This document shows, piece by piece, positions 1-8,993 of a stretch of DNA of 64,000 nucleotides (position 1 is its first letter; every line of letters starts with the position of its first letter). The stretch spans positions 1,829,001-1,893,000 of the forward strand of contig NZ_CP012643.1 of NCBI RefSeq assembly GCF_001310085.1, given 5' to 3'. The stretch comes from Rufibacter tibetensis. Its GTDB lineage: Bacteria > Bacteroidota > Bacteroidia > Cytophagales > Hymenobacteraceae. Below the pieces are notes generated by a model. The model made no database searches, was not told the DNA's origin, and was given only the letters and a program-made list of their open reading frames with translations. The translations under genes and the position numbers were made by a program.

Positions 1-261
1 GTGACGTGCTTCTGGTATGGAAACGCAGCAGCTACTTTTCAGTTAAAGGATGCCCAAGGCATCAGCATCAGCCAACGTCTGTACTTGGGGGAACCTTTGC
101 CAACTCTTGATAACCGTGGCTTCCGGACAGCAGACACCGTAGTGGTGCAGCTTGGAGACAAACCCTAACGGTTAATTTTGAGCGACGTACAGCCGTACCC
201 TGATTTCAACAACCCTTCTCCCAGCGAGAAGAAAGCAATGATCTCCGTGTTGGCGTTGTAA
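1..261 (+). CDS. C-terminal part of a small secreted-type protein with a CxWxG motif (5' end outside window)
   Basis: An open frame runs from the first base to a TAA at 259-261 and gives the last 86 residues of a protein that begins before the window. The visible part starts VTCFWYGNAA and contains a conserved D-x-x-PYP stretch near its end. It aligns well by eye with the C-terminal half of the lipoprotein at 7489-7923: both have V-x-C-[FI]-W-x-G, then LG, then LGxK, then L-[ST]-D-[VI]-x-PYP and P-[SA]-E-K-x-A. By that comparison the missing part should hold a lipoprotein signal and a few tens of residues. I do not know its function. A strong palindromic terminator follows directly. Confidence 0.75.
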
Positions 262-273
262 GTTCTACCCTAT

Positions 274-325
274 CCCTCTAAATCAGAAAACCCGCAGCAT
301 GCTGCGGGTTTTCTGATTTAGAGGG
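274..325. terminator. Perfect 52-bp palindrome, transcription terminator
   Basis: Every base of 274-299 pairs with 300-325, with the centre at GCATGC. The GC-rich core CCCGCAGC/GCTGCGGG is flanked by A- and T-rich arms, so the structure can end transcription in either direction. It lies 12 bp after the stop of the partial gene at 1-261 and before the glycosidase gene. Confidence 0.85.
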
Positions 326-543
326 TTCTACTAGCAATGGACGATCCGTTTTTTAGTTACTTTTATAAAATAGCCTCAAATCAAAGAGCCAATCTTCGTT
401 TGCCGTTATGGAAAATAGGCAAAGAGTTCAGCTCATCCTTTTCCAGAAGTATTTTACTTCCAAGCCCCTCAGTATAAAGCAAATTTAATAATTTCAGCCA
501 CCCACAAGTCTTACCCTAGCTGCCACCTAACTTTTATTGTCTC

Positions 544-1869
544 ATGAAGAAGTCTTGGTTTAGAAGTCTGCTTTTCCTTTGTATTGCTGTTCTTCCCCTT
601 TCCTGCGCGCAGGACAATTCTCCGGCTTCGGCTATTCAGGCTCCTGAGGTTTCGACGAAGGCCATTAAAGTAGAAGTGCGAAAAGAGGACGGTCGTTTTC
701 AATTATACAGAGGCGGAAAACCCTACTTCATTAAAGGTGCCGGCGGGAACCGTTATATGGACCGATTGGCAGCATACGGCGGTAACTCCATTAGAACCTG
801 GAGCACTCATTATGGGCAACAAATACTGGACGAGGCGCACAACCACGGCTTGACGGTGACCATGGGCTTGGATGTGGCACGCGAACGGCACGGCTTTGAC
901 TATAATAACACTGAGGCGGTGGCCAAACAACTCGCCAAACTCCGCGAAGAGGTGATGAAGTACAAAGATCATCCGGCTTTGCTGGTGTGGGGCATCGGGA
1001 ATGAACTGAATCTAAGCTACTCCAATCCCAAAGTTTGGGATGCGGTAAATGATATCGCCAAGATGATTCATGAAGTAGATCCCAACCATCCGACCAGCAC
1101 TATGCTGGCGGGTCTCAACAAAAAGGAAGTAGACTACATCAAAGCGCAGGCTCCGGCAATAGACCTGTTGTCCATCAATGCCTACGGCGATCTACCTTCT
1201 ATTCCGGGCAAGGTTAGGGAGTTTGGCTGGGAGGGCGCCTACATGATTACGGAGTGGGGACCAACTGGCCATTGGGAAAGACCACAAACCCCCTGGAAAG
1301 CCTCAGTGGAGGAAACCAGTTCTGAGAAAGCCGCTGTGTACCGCAGCCGCTATGAGGCTACCATGAAAAAAGACAGTGAGCGCTGCCTGGGTTCCTATGT
1401 GTTCCTTTGGGGACAGAAGCAGGAAAGAACGCCCACCTGGTACGGCCTCTTCACCGAGCAAGGCGAAGAATCTGAAGTAGTAGATGTCATGCACTATCTC
1501 TGGTCAGGCCAATGGCCCCAGAACCTGGCCCCGCACCTCAGCTACCTGCACCTGGACGGGAAAAAAGCCACGGACAACATCTACCTGAAACCCAACCAAA
1601 GTTACCCTATCCAGACCGAGGTCACCGATCCGGATCAGGATGCACTCACCTACCGCTGGGAGTTACTGCCTGAAAGCACTGACCTCAAAGAAGGCGGCGA
1701 TGCCGAAAACAGACCCAGTGCTATCTCTGGCCTTTTACAAGACAGAGGCAAAGGGAAGGCGACGTTAGAGGCTCCGGAAAAGGAAGGTGCTTACCGGCTG
1801 TTTGTGTATGCGTATGACGGAAAAAACAACGTAGCCACGGCCAACACTCCTTTTTTTGTAAAACAGTAA
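544..1869 (+). CDS. TIM-barrel glycoside hydrolase lipoprotein (GH2/clan A-like)
   Basis: The 441-residue product has an SPII signal with lipobox LPLSC (Cys21), so it is an exported lipoprotein, probably in the outer membrane. The middle of the chain is a (beta/alpha)8 glycosidase: an early GAGGNRYMDRL segment, then WGIGNELN with the expected acid/base Glu154, and MITEWG with the expected nucleophile Glu237. This Asn-Glu plus later Glu layout is that of clan GH-A, and closest to GH2 catalytic domains. The last ~110 residues look like an Ig/PKD-type beta-domain (TDPDQDALTYRWE). The substrate cannot be read from sequence. The SusC/SusD pair downstream suggests a role in using a plant or microbial glycan. 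It has its own terminator, so it is not in one operon with susC. Confidence 0.85.
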   Translation: MKKSWFRSLLFLCIAVLPLSCAQDNSPASAIQAPEVSTKAIKVEVRKEDGRFQLYRGGKPYFIKGAGGNRYMDRLAAYGGNSIRTWSTHYGQQILDEAHNHGLTVTMGLDVARERHGFDYNNTEAVAKQLAKLREEVMKYKDHPALLVWGIGNELNLSYSNPKVWDAVNDIAKMIHEVDPNHPTSTMLAGLNKKEVDYIKAQAPAIDLLSINAYGDLPSIPGKVREFGWEGAYMITEWGPTGHWERPQTPWKASVEETSSEKAAVYRSRYEATMKKDSERCLGSYVFLWGQKQERTPTWYGLFTEQGEESEVVDVMHYLWSGQWPQNLAPHLSYLHLDGKKATDNIYLKPNQSYPIQTEVTDPDQDALTYRWELLPESTDLKEGGDAENRPSAISGLLQDRGKGKATLEAPEKEGAYRLFVYAYDGKNNVATANTPFFVKQ

Positions 1870-1950
1870 AACCTTCTTTACGCTCGTTTTCTGAATAGAT
1901 GGTTCGAAACGATAATCTTTAGCCAACCGTCTTTGCCTTAACAAGAGAAA

Positions 1951-2008
1951 GCCTCCGGGTATTTGGGCAGTTTTTATGAAAACGGCCCAAATACCCGGAG
2001 GCTTTTTT
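1951..2008 (+). terminator. Rho-independent terminator after the glycosidase gene
   Basis: An 18-bp perfect stem (1951-1968 with 1985-2002) encloses a short second stem and is followed by TTTTTT. It ends the transcript of the glycosidase gene 80 bp after its stop. Confidence 0.9.
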
Positions 2009-2735
2009 GATTCCTGATAGGGGCTTCTTTGCGAAAACGTCATTTTGCTAGTGTCTACTACCCACTTCTAGTTAGTTGTCAAAACCAGCCCCTTGTTCTC
2101 TGCACGTCATTCCTGAGCAGTTGGGGTATTCTTAACAATATCCTACTTCATCCTGCTGCTACTTTTAAAATGGGTGAAATAGAATTTATTCAGCTTCTTC
2201 TTCCAAACTACTGCTGCTCTCGTCTACCTACTAACAGGACATCTGGCTCATTCACCAGTGAGCATTCTACCATCAATAAGCTAATTGTCAGTTCTTTGCC
2301 TCTTTATAGACCGCAACCTAACCTCAGCTAAAACTCAGAACCTGCCACTTATCCTCCCAACAGGACGGCTTTAGCATATGTAAGTATTAGTGGAAATGTA
2401 TCACTACCGTACCACCCGACACATTACAACAGAGCGAACTTACCAGAGCAGCAAATACGAAGACAGGACCATTGCAACCCTTGCATAAATACAAATATGT
2501 CAATCTTACACTTAAAAATAATAGCAAACTTGACGAAAAAATATTTACAGGCCATTCTTTTTACAAAAAGTCCATTTAAAGCATTTAGAGCCCCATTTTT
2601 GCCCATTTGCTGTACTGCTGATAGTACCTAAACGTCATTTTGATGTAGTTGTGAAAAACTAGGCTTTGGTTATGATTTTAACAAATTTATATATTAGAGT
2701 TCCAAAAACTGGCCATTTTTAACAAAACCGCATTT
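2009..2735. other. 727-bp AT-rich leader region upstream of the SusC gene; no gene seen
   Basis: No frame here has convincing coding character. Base use becomes increasingly AT-rich toward 2735. A possible Bacteroidota promoter for susC is TTTG at 2665-2668, 21 bases, then TATATTAG at 2690-2697; the second box matches TAnnTTTG only partly. The length of the region is unusual for this window and would leave room for a regulatory RNA or operators, but I see no clear hairpin or repeat. Confidence 0.5.
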
Positions 2736-5700
2736 ATGAAGAACAAACTACTCACTTTTCTACTCTTACACTTGTGTGGAGTAGCATTTGCTCAGTCCAC
2801 AATTACCGGCCGGGTAACCTCGGCTCGTGGCGGAGAGCCCCTACCAGGCGTGAGCGTGGTAGTAAAAGGTACCACCGCAGGTAGTACCACAGACGTGGAT
2901 GGTAGATACCAATTGCAAGCCCCTGCTAATGCCGGCACCCTGGTGGTTAGCTACATCGGGTTTGTAAACCAGGAGTTGCCCATCAATGGACGCACCACAA
3001 TAGATGTCACTCTACAGGAAGATCAACAGGCCTTGGAAGAAGTAGTGGTGGTTGGATACGGTACCCAGCAGAAGAGTTTGGTAACGGGCGCAATCTCCTC
3101 CGTGAAAGCTGAGGAAATTGCCACGGTATCTTCCAGCCGGGTAGAACAGGCCCTCCAGGGCCGTACAGCCGGCGTTACCGTATTACCCGCTTCCGGTTCA
3201 CCAGGTGCTGGCATGCGCGTACGGGTAAGAGGTACGGGTTCCAATGCCAACTCAGAGCCTCTGTACATTGTAGACGGAGTTAGAGCAGGCGGTATTGAAT
3301 ACCTTGACCCTTCAGAAATTGCCTCTATTGAAGTACTGAAAGATGCAGCATCTGCCGCCATCTACGGAGCAGAAGGTGCTAACGGGGTTGTGATCATCAC
3401 TACCAAAACAGGGAAGCCAAACTCATCAGAGGTTAGCTACAACTTCCAATACGGCAGACAGTCTGTAGGCAGATTAATGCCGATGATGAACGCCCAACAG
3501 TACCAGCAATACCTGCAAGAGTCTAACTCTCCGGGCAGGCCAACCGCTGCTGAGGCTGCTGCCGTAGGCGAAGGCACCAACTGGTTTGAAGAAGTTTTCC
3601 AATCAGCGCCACAACAACACCATTCTTTAAGCTTTAGCGGAGGTTCTGATAAATCAACCTTCTTAGTAAGTGGTAACTACTTCACCCAGGAAGGTATTCT
3701 GGGCGGCGACAAAGCAAGATTTAACCGCTACACCGTCCGCATCAACACAGACCACAAAATCAAATCTTGGTTGACCATTGGCGAGAAATTCTCTTACTCT
3801 AACTTCAACCGCAGAGGTGTTGCCGAAAATGATGAATTTGGTGGTTTGATCAGTAGTGCGCTTTCCCTTGATCCTCTGACTCCTGTTATCTACACAGGTG
3901 CTCTTCCGGCGCACGTAACCGCTGCTATTAACGCGGGTCGTCCATTGGTGCGTGATGAAAACGGAAACTACTATGGTATCTCTAACTTCATCAGAGGTGA
4001 ATATGGTAACCCATTGGCCAGAATCTCCTTGGCCAGAGGCCAGACTACGCAAAACAAGGTGGTAGGTAACCTGTATGCCAACTTTGACATTCTGCCAGGC
4101 CTGAAGTTCACCACCCAGTTTGGGGTGGACGGAGCATTCCAAAGACAGCATAACTGGACTCCCACCTTCTGGTTCTCCAGTGAAAGCCAGAACTCAGTTG
4201 CGAACGGTTCAGACTCCCAGAACAACTGGTTTACCATGCAGTGGGAAAACTATGCTACCTACCAAAAACAATTTGGTGACCATGGCTTCACCTTCTTAGC
4301 CGGTACTTCTGCTGTGAAGCGGATGTGGAATTACATTGGAGGAAGCTATTCTGGCCTCTTCAAAGAGGAAGAAAGATTCTCTTACGCAGACACCACGCCA
4401 GACAACCTTGACAGAATTGGTAGTAACTCCAATGCGAGCACCCTGGCCTCTTATTACGGAAGGCTTTCTTATGACTTCGCGGGCAAGTATCTATTGAACG
4501 CCACGGTAAGAAGAGATGGTTCTTCTCTGTTTGCTCCTGAAAGAGCATGGGGCACGTTCCCATCGTTGTCTTTAGGCTGGGTGGTGTCTAACGAAGATTT
4601 CTTCCCAAGCACCAGAATCAACCACTTGAAACTACGTGCCAGCTGGGGCCAGAACGGCTCTCTATCCGCTGCCCGTATTGGGGACTGGGTATCAGCAGTA
4701 ACGGTAATAGGCCGTTATCCAGATGCTTCTGGTAATTACCTGGTGGGCGCTGCCCCTACTACCTTACCCAACCGTGACCTTACCTGGGAAACCAGTGAGC
4801 AGTTAGACTTCGGGCTTGATTTAGCCTTGTTCAACAACCGCCTGACCTTTACCGCTGACTTTTTCAACAAAGACACGAAAGACCTGATCACGCCAGGTGT
4901 TGCGCCGGGCTTTGTGGGGGCTTCTCTTCCATTTGTGAACGGTGGTAACGTTAGAAACAGAGGCTGGGAGTTTGAATTGGGTTACCGCAATGATGCTGCT
5001 AAAGGCTTCCAGTACGAAGTTTCTGGTAACATCACTACCATCAAAAACGAGGTAACGTACCTGAACCCCAACGTAAGTGAAATTCCGGGTGCTAGTGTAG
5101 GCACAGGCTGGTCTGCTACTGTATTCAAAGAAGGTTTCCCTATCTGGTACCTGAGAGGCTATAAAACAGATGGCATCTTCCAGACCCAGGAGGAAATCAG
5201 CCAATACTTAGCAAGGACTGGCATCACCGGCTATAGCCCAAAACCAGGTGATCCTATTGTGGTAGACACCAACGGTGACAAGCAAATTTCACCAGCAGAT
5301 TACGCTATGATTGGTAACCCACATCCAGACGTAATCTTTGGTGCCCGCGTGAACCTTGCCTACAAAGGGTTTGATATATTAGCCTTCGTACAAGGTCAGT
5401 TGGGCAATGACGTGATCCTGGGCTTCAGCCGTACTGACCGTCCTACCGCCAACAAGCCTGCTTTCTTCTTTGAAGACCGCTGGACTGGCCCAGGAAGCAC
5501 CAACACCGGGTTTGCCCCAACCACTACCAACGCCTATGTCTACAACAGTGACTTAATGGTGTTTGATGGTTCTTATGCCCGTGTTCGCCAGCTACAATTT
5601 GGTTATACCCTTCCAAACGCCCTAACCAGCAGACTTAAAGTGAAAAACGCCAGAATGTATGTGTCTCTTGACAACTACTTCACCTTCACTGACTACCCTG

Positions 5701-5807
5701 GCTTAGACCCAGAGGCAGGAAGTAACAGCGCCAACAGCTTAGGGATTGACCGTGGTACCTACCCGGTTCCAAGACTAGCCATGTTTGGTTTAAATTTTAA
5801 CTTTTAA
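2736..5807 (+). CDS. SusC/RagA-family TonB-linked outer membrane receptor
   Basis: The 1023-residue product has an N-terminal signal peptide ending ...GVAFAQ. A carboxypeptidase-D-like beta-sandwich follows (TITGRVTSARGGEPLPGVSV), then the SusC hallmark EEVVVVGYGTQ, a plug domain with LYIVDGVRAGG and ASIEVLKDAASAAIYG, and a long beta-barrel ending in Phe. Length and domain order are normal for the family. SusC proteins import glycan fragments through the outer membrane with energy from TonB-ExbBD, under a SusD lid. The partner susD gene starts 12 bp later on the same strand, and the two share a terminator after susD. No hybrid two-component system or ECF sigma/anti-sigma pair lies in the window, so its control is unknown. 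Confidence 0.96.
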   Translation: MKNKLLTFLLLHLCGVAFAQSTITGRVTSARGGEPLPGVSVVVKGTTAGSTTDVDGRYQLQAPANAGTLVVSYIGFVNQELPINGRTTIDVTLQEDQQALEEVVVVGYGTQQKSLVTGAISSVKAEEIATVSSSRVEQALQGRTAGVTVLPASGSPGAGMRVRVRGTGSNANSEPLYIVDGVRAGGIEYLDPSEIASIEVLKDAASAAIYGAEGANGVVIITTKTGKPNSSEVSYNFQYGRQSVGRLMPMMNAQQYQQYLQESNSPGRPTAAEAAAVGEGTNWFEEVFQSAPQQHHSLSFSGGSDKSTFLVSGNYFTQEGILGGDKARFNRYTVRINTDHKIKSWLTIGEKFSYSNFNRRGVAENDEFGGLISSALSLDPLTPVIYTGALPAHVTAAINAGRPLVRDENGNYYGISNFIRGEYGNPLARISLARGQTTQNKVVGNLYANFDILPGLKFTTQFGVDGAFQRQHNWTPTFWFSSESQNSVANGSDSQNNWFTMQWENYATYQKQFGDHGFTFLAGTSAVKRMWNYIGGSYSGLFKEEERFSYADTTPDNLDRIGSNSNASTLASYYGRLSYDFAGKYLLNATVRRDGSSLFAPERAWGTFPSLSLGWVVSNEDFFPSTRINHLKLRASWGQNGSLSAARIGDWVSAVTVIGRYPDASGNYLVGAAPTTLPNRDLTWETSEQLDFGLDLALFNNRLTFTADFFNKDTKDLITPGVAPGFVGASLPFVNGGNVRNRGWEFELGYRNDAAKGFQYEVSGNITTIKNEVTYLNPNVSEIPGASVGTGWSATVFKEGFPIWYLRGYKTDGIFQTQEEISQYLARTGITGYSPKPGDPIVVDTNGDKQISPADYAMIGNPHPDVIFGARVNLAYKGFDILAFVQGQLGNDVILGFSRTDRPTANKPAFFFEDRWTGPGSTNTGFAPTTTNAYVYNSDLMVFDGSYARVRQLQFGYTLPNALTSRLKVKNARMYVSLDNYFTFTDYPGLDPEAGSNSANSLGIDRGTYPVPRLAMFGLNFNF

Positions 5808-5819
5808 GCAACAGTATCT

Positions 5820-7334
5820 ATGAAGAAGAATTATATAAAAGTTGCAGCGTTTAGCTTAGCCCTCATGGCGATGGCCTCTGGTTGCGATGATTTCCTAGAC
5901 CAGGAAGTACCGGGTAAGCTTCCGGTGGAGGAGTTTTACAAAACAGACGCCGATGCCCTCCAGGCGACAACCGCTGTGTATGACATCATGCAGGCGCATT
6001 ACAATTCCGGCTGGAGCAGTATCTACATGGTGAAGGTGATGCCCTCAGATGAGAGCAACGCCGGCGGCAGCGGACCCGGTGACCAGCCAGCTTACCAGAC
6101 GCTGGACAATTTTAACTTTGATAGTGAGAATGATGCTATAAAATGGGGCTGGCGTTTAACCTACAGTGCTATCTACAGAGCCAATAAGGTCATTAACAAT
6201 GTCCAGCCAGAAACAGATTTACGGAAGCGACTGATTGCTGAAGCCAAGTTCCTGAGAGCGTTCAACTATTTTGAATTGGTCTCTCTCTGGGGCGATGTTC
6301 CTTTGGTAACCGGTGACATTCCAATTGACCAATGGACCAGCACCGGAAGGGCAACCAAAGCTTCTGTTTACGCACAGATTGAGAAAGACCTACAGGAAGC
6401 CATTCCTGACCTTCCTCTGAAAAGTGTGTATGGTGGTGGTGAAAGATTCAGAGCCTCTAAAGGAACAGCCCAAGCCATGCTTGGCAAGGCTTTACTCTTC
6501 CAATCAAAATGGGCAGATGCCGCCTCGCAGTTTGAGAATGTTATTTCTTCTAACCAGTATCAGCTGGAGCCTTCAGTGGGCAAGGTGTTCTCTGAGGCTG
6601 GTGAGTTTGGCAGAGAGTCTTTGTTTGAGGTCTCTTACACCAGAACTCAAAGCTATGACTGGGGCAACTTCCCTTGGGGAGGCCAGCCTGAAAGCAACAT
6701 CCACCTCCAACTGATGGGCCCTAGAAGTGACTTCTACAAGAAGGCACCTGCTGACTCTTTGATTGGCGGATGGGGCTTTAACTCACCAAAAGCCAAGTTA
6801 TACCAGGCGTTTGTGGCCGCTGGCGATGTAGAGCGGAGAAGGGCCACCGTCATGTCTGAAGCAGAACTGAAAGCTATGGGTGGTGACTGGACCAATGCCA
6901 ACGCGTATGACTACGAAGGTTATTTCCAGAGAAGATACGGTACGTTCAGCACCCAAACTGGTACTCCGGTGGCAGAGCTGAACTATGGCACCAACTGGCG
7001 CATGATCCGGTATGCAGATGTGCTGTTAATGGCCGCAGAAGCCCATTACCGCGCCGGCAACGAAGCCAAATCACGTGAGTATCTGAACATGGTAAGACTA
7101 AGATCCAAACTGGCGCCAGTTACCGCTACCGGTACGGCTTTGTTCAACGCCATAGTAAGAGAGCGCCAGTTAGAGCTCGCTTTTGAGGGCTTCCGCTATG
7201 TAGACCTGGTACGCTGGGGCCTTGCGGCGCAGGAACTCGGACCATTGGGCTACAAAGAAGGAACCCACAACTTGCTACCGATCCCTGGGGAAGACATTAG
7301 AACCGCAGGTTTGATGCAGAACCCGGGTTACTAA
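5820..7334 (+). CDS. SusD/RagB-family nutrient-binding outer membrane lipoprotein
   Basis: The 504-residue product has a lipobox MASGC (Cys22) followed by DDFLDQEVPGKLP, typical of SusD lipoproteins. The body contains the helical TPR-like features of the family: RANKVINNVQPE, then AEAKFLRAFNYFELVSLWGDVPLVT, and near the end VRERQLELAFEGFRYVDLVRWG, with the usual LLPIP close to the C terminus. SusD sits on the cell surface as the lid of the SusC barrel and binds the glycan. The gene is 12 bp after susC, so the pair is almost certainly co-transcribed and co-translated. Confidence 0.96.
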   Translation: MKKNYIKVAAFSLALMAMASGCDDFLDQEVPGKLPVEEFYKTDADALQATTAVYDIMQAHYNSGWSSIYMVKVMPSDESNAGGSGPGDQPAYQTLDNFNFDSENDAIKWGWRLTYSAIYRANKVINNVQPETDLRKRLIAEAKFLRAFNYFELVSLWGDVPLVTGDIPIDQWTSTGRATKASVYAQIEKDLQEAIPDLPLKSVYGGGERFRASKGTAQAMLGKALLFQSKWADAASQFENVISSNQYQLEPSVGKVFSEAGEFGRESLFEVSYTRTQSYDWGNFPWGGQPESNIHLQLMGPRSDFYKKAPADSLIGGWGFNSPKAKLYQAFVAAGDVERRRATVMSEAELKAMGGDWTNANAYDYEGYFQRRYGTFSTQTGTPVAELNYGTNWRMIRYADVLLMAAEAHYRAGNEAKSREYLNMVRLRSKLAPVTATGTALFNAIVRERQLELAFEGFRYVDLVRWGLAAQELGPLGYKEGTHNLLPIPGEDIRTAGLMQNPGY

Positions 7335-7355
7335 GAAGTAGCTTTAGGTACAAAT

Positions 7356-7396
7356 AAAAAAGAGGCCAACTAGAAATTCTGGTTGGCCTCTTTTTT
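7356..7396. terminator. Terminator after the susC-susD pair
   Basis: GAGGCCAAC (7362-7370) pairs with GTTGGCCTC (7382-7390) and is flanked by A6 and T6, which extend the stem and supply a U-tract on either strand. Confidence 0.9.
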
Positions 7397-7488
7397 ATTC
7401 CTTTCACCCAAGTATGAAGCAACCTTTGCTCTTGCCAGAGACTCTTACTAGTAGAAGGGGTTTACACTGCCTTTTTCAAAAAGAACCC

Positions 7489-7923
7489 ATGAAACGCAAA
7501 AGCAGCCTTGTTTTTCTCACCGTCTTTCTTCTACTCGGCTGCACCCGAAACAAACCCGTGCCACAGGCTCATGTGACTCATTTTCCACCGCTTGTTTCTC
7601 GTTTGCAATGTAACTCTTATGCGCTTTCCTGGCAGCGGCCTGTCTCTATAGGTAATCTTACCCTCACCCTACAAAAAATGGAGGATAGCCGGTGCCCGAA
7701 AGACGTTCTCTGCATCTGGGCAGGCGCTGCCGTTGCGCAGATTCTGTTAGCAGATTCATTGGGGGCAAGCGTCTCCACAACCTTGTCCTTAGGCAGTTTG
7801 GAAAGAGTAGAACTGGGTACCAAAATGTATCAAGTGGCGTTGACAGACATCAATCCCTATCCTAAGATCTCTAATCTGAACCCAGCAGAGAAAGAGGCCA
7901 GGGTTTCTGTCACTCCCTTATAG
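7489..7923 (+). CDS. Small lipoprotein of unknown function with a CPxDVxCIWAG motif
   Basis: I take the ATG at 7489, not the one at 7414, because it places a good SPII signal at the N terminus (MKRKSSLVFL ... LLLGC); the upstream extension has no signal character. The mature protein of ~125 residues has two conserved cysteines in RCPKDVLCIWAG and a C-terminal LTDINPYP. Proteins with this Cys-Pro-x-Asp-Val-x-Cys-Ile-Trp-Ala-Gly motif are widespread in Bacteroidota, but I know no function. The gene is a close relative of the partial gene at 1-261; the two flank the glycosidase and SusC/D genes. Confidence 0.75.
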   Translation: MKRKSSLVFLTVFLLLGCTRNKPVPQAHVTHFPPLVSRLQCNSYALSWQRPVSIGNLTLTLQKMEDSRCPKDVLCIWAGAAVAQILLADSLGASVSTTLSLGSLERVELGTKMYQVALTDINPYPKISNLNPAEKEARVSVTPL

Positions 7924-7950
7924 AGTATTAAAGAAATAGTGAATGTACAG

Positions 7951-7980
7951 GCCCGCGGCGAAAGCTGCGGGCTTTTGTTT
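7951..7980 (+). terminator. Terminator after the small lipoprotein gene
   Basis: A 9-bp GC-rich stem (7951-7959 with 7964-7972) closes a GAAA tetraloop and is followed by TTTTGTTTT. Confidence 0.88.
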
Positions 7981-8125
7981 TAGGGGTAGGGAATACCATT
8001 ATTGAATGCTATGAGTGTCTTTGCAAAAGATGGCAGTAAAGCGGAACCCACCCCTTCCCCGAAAAGGGAAATTTCAGTATTAATAATGATTTAAATTAGG
8101 AGCCTCTTAAAAATCTTGGCAATAT

Positions 8126-8438
8126 GGTCTTTGGGACTGTCGCCCCACTGAAGTTGCAAACTGCAGGTCATGGTAGGTCCAAGTTGAAAACTTGAACCAT
8201 GTAAAGTGGGAAGTTTTGGAGGAAAATAGCCTTTACCACTTTCCCCTGTTCCAGTCTTTCCATCGAGCGCCTCGCTTTTGGCCATAGAAAAGCAGTTGCT
8301 AAGAGAGATGGACAGCTCAGGCCGAAAGGGCAGTGCGAGAGGGGAAGACGAGGCCTCGCGGCCATGAGCGTTTAGCGGCAGATATGCAAATAGCCGTACC
8401 TGCACCTACGCAATAAGCAGCTAAGCCAAGGGAACAGC
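8126..8438 (-). repeat. Dispersed GC-rich non-coding repeat, copy A
   Basis: Read on the minus strand, this stretch matches 30309-30665 in the same order: a TTGCAT..ATCTG segment, CGCTCA-GGCCGCG, a C-rich block, GGCGCTC...AAAG-CTGGAA, then GTTCAAG, TTGGACCTACCAT, CTGCAGTTTGCAACT and a terminal hairpin. Copy A is ~40 bp shorter because of gaps in the GC-rich middle. Two overlapping open frames cross it on the minus strand, but neither has a family match or a plausible start site, and the other copy breaks them. The region from 7981 to 8538 holds nothing else that I can identify. Confidence 0.7.
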
Positions 8439-8538
8439 ATAAGGCATGCATTCACCAACAGCATCAATGATTAAACCAGCTAAGCAAATCATCTCCGTGT
8501 TTTAAGGCAGATTCAAAGAAAACGGCTCCTAAACGGCC

Positions 8539-8928
8539 TTACCGCTCATACAACTCCAGCGGCAACCCATCTGGATCATTGAAAAAGCAGAAGCGTTTGC
8601 CTGTGTGTTCATCTACCCGTATTTCCTGCACAGCTACATTGTGCTTGAGCAACTCCTGCCTTGCTGCATCCACATCATCCACTTCAAACGCCAGGTGCCG
8701 CAAACCAGCCGCCTCCGGAAAAGATAAACGGACGGGCACGTTGGAGAAGGAAAACAACTCTATCACATAGGTACCATTCAGCGCCAGATCCGCTTTGTAC
8801 GAGTCCCGCTCTTCCCGGTAGACTTCCTGCAGCAGGCTAAGCCCCAGCACCTGGGTGTAAAAAGCTTTGGAAACTGGATAATCAGTGCAGATGATAGCTA
8901 TGTGGTGAATGCTTTTTAACTGAATCAT
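8539..8928 (-). CDS. VOC-superfamily (glyoxalase I-like) metalloprotein
   Basis: The 129-residue product is a single complete vicinal-oxygen-chelate domain made of two beta-alpha-beta-beta-beta units. The first begins SIHHIAIICTDYPVSKAFYTQVLGL with the N-terminal metal His. The second begins GLRHLAFEVDDVDAARQEL with the second His, and the chain ends in FNDPDGLPLELYE with a metal Glu. This is the arrangement of the YaeR/GloA2 group, whose substrates are mostly unknown. A possible -7 box, TATCTTTA, lies just upstream on the minus strand (8933-8940). It is a stand-alone gene. Confidence 0.88.
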   Translation of the reverse strand: MIQLKSIHHIAIICTDYPVSKAFYTQVLGLSLLQEVYREERDSYKADLALNGTYVIELFSFSNVPVRLSFPEAAGLRHLAFEVDDVDAARQELLKHNVAVQEIRVDEHTGKRFCFFNDPDGLPLELYER

Positions 8929-8993
8929 GGAGTAAAGATATGCATTGCACTTGTTTCAAGAAGGATGAGTACTTTAAAGGGAAAGCCTACAAA

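Noticed and set aside
2029-2331. 100-residue plus-strand open frame between the glycosidase and SusC genes
   Set aside because: Cys/Ser/Leu-rich product with no domain-like pattern, no ribosome site and composition of non-coding DNA; it lies just after a terminator.
544-7334. A full regulated polysaccharide utilisation operon including the glycosidase gene
   Set aside because: A strong terminator and 730 bp separate the glycosidase gene from susC, and no sensor or further enzymes lie nearby; only a loose locus can be claimed.
8091-8405. Overlapping minus-strand open frames of 104 and 65 residues
   Set aside because: They run through a dispersed non-coding repeat. The other copy at 30309-30665 breaks the frames.
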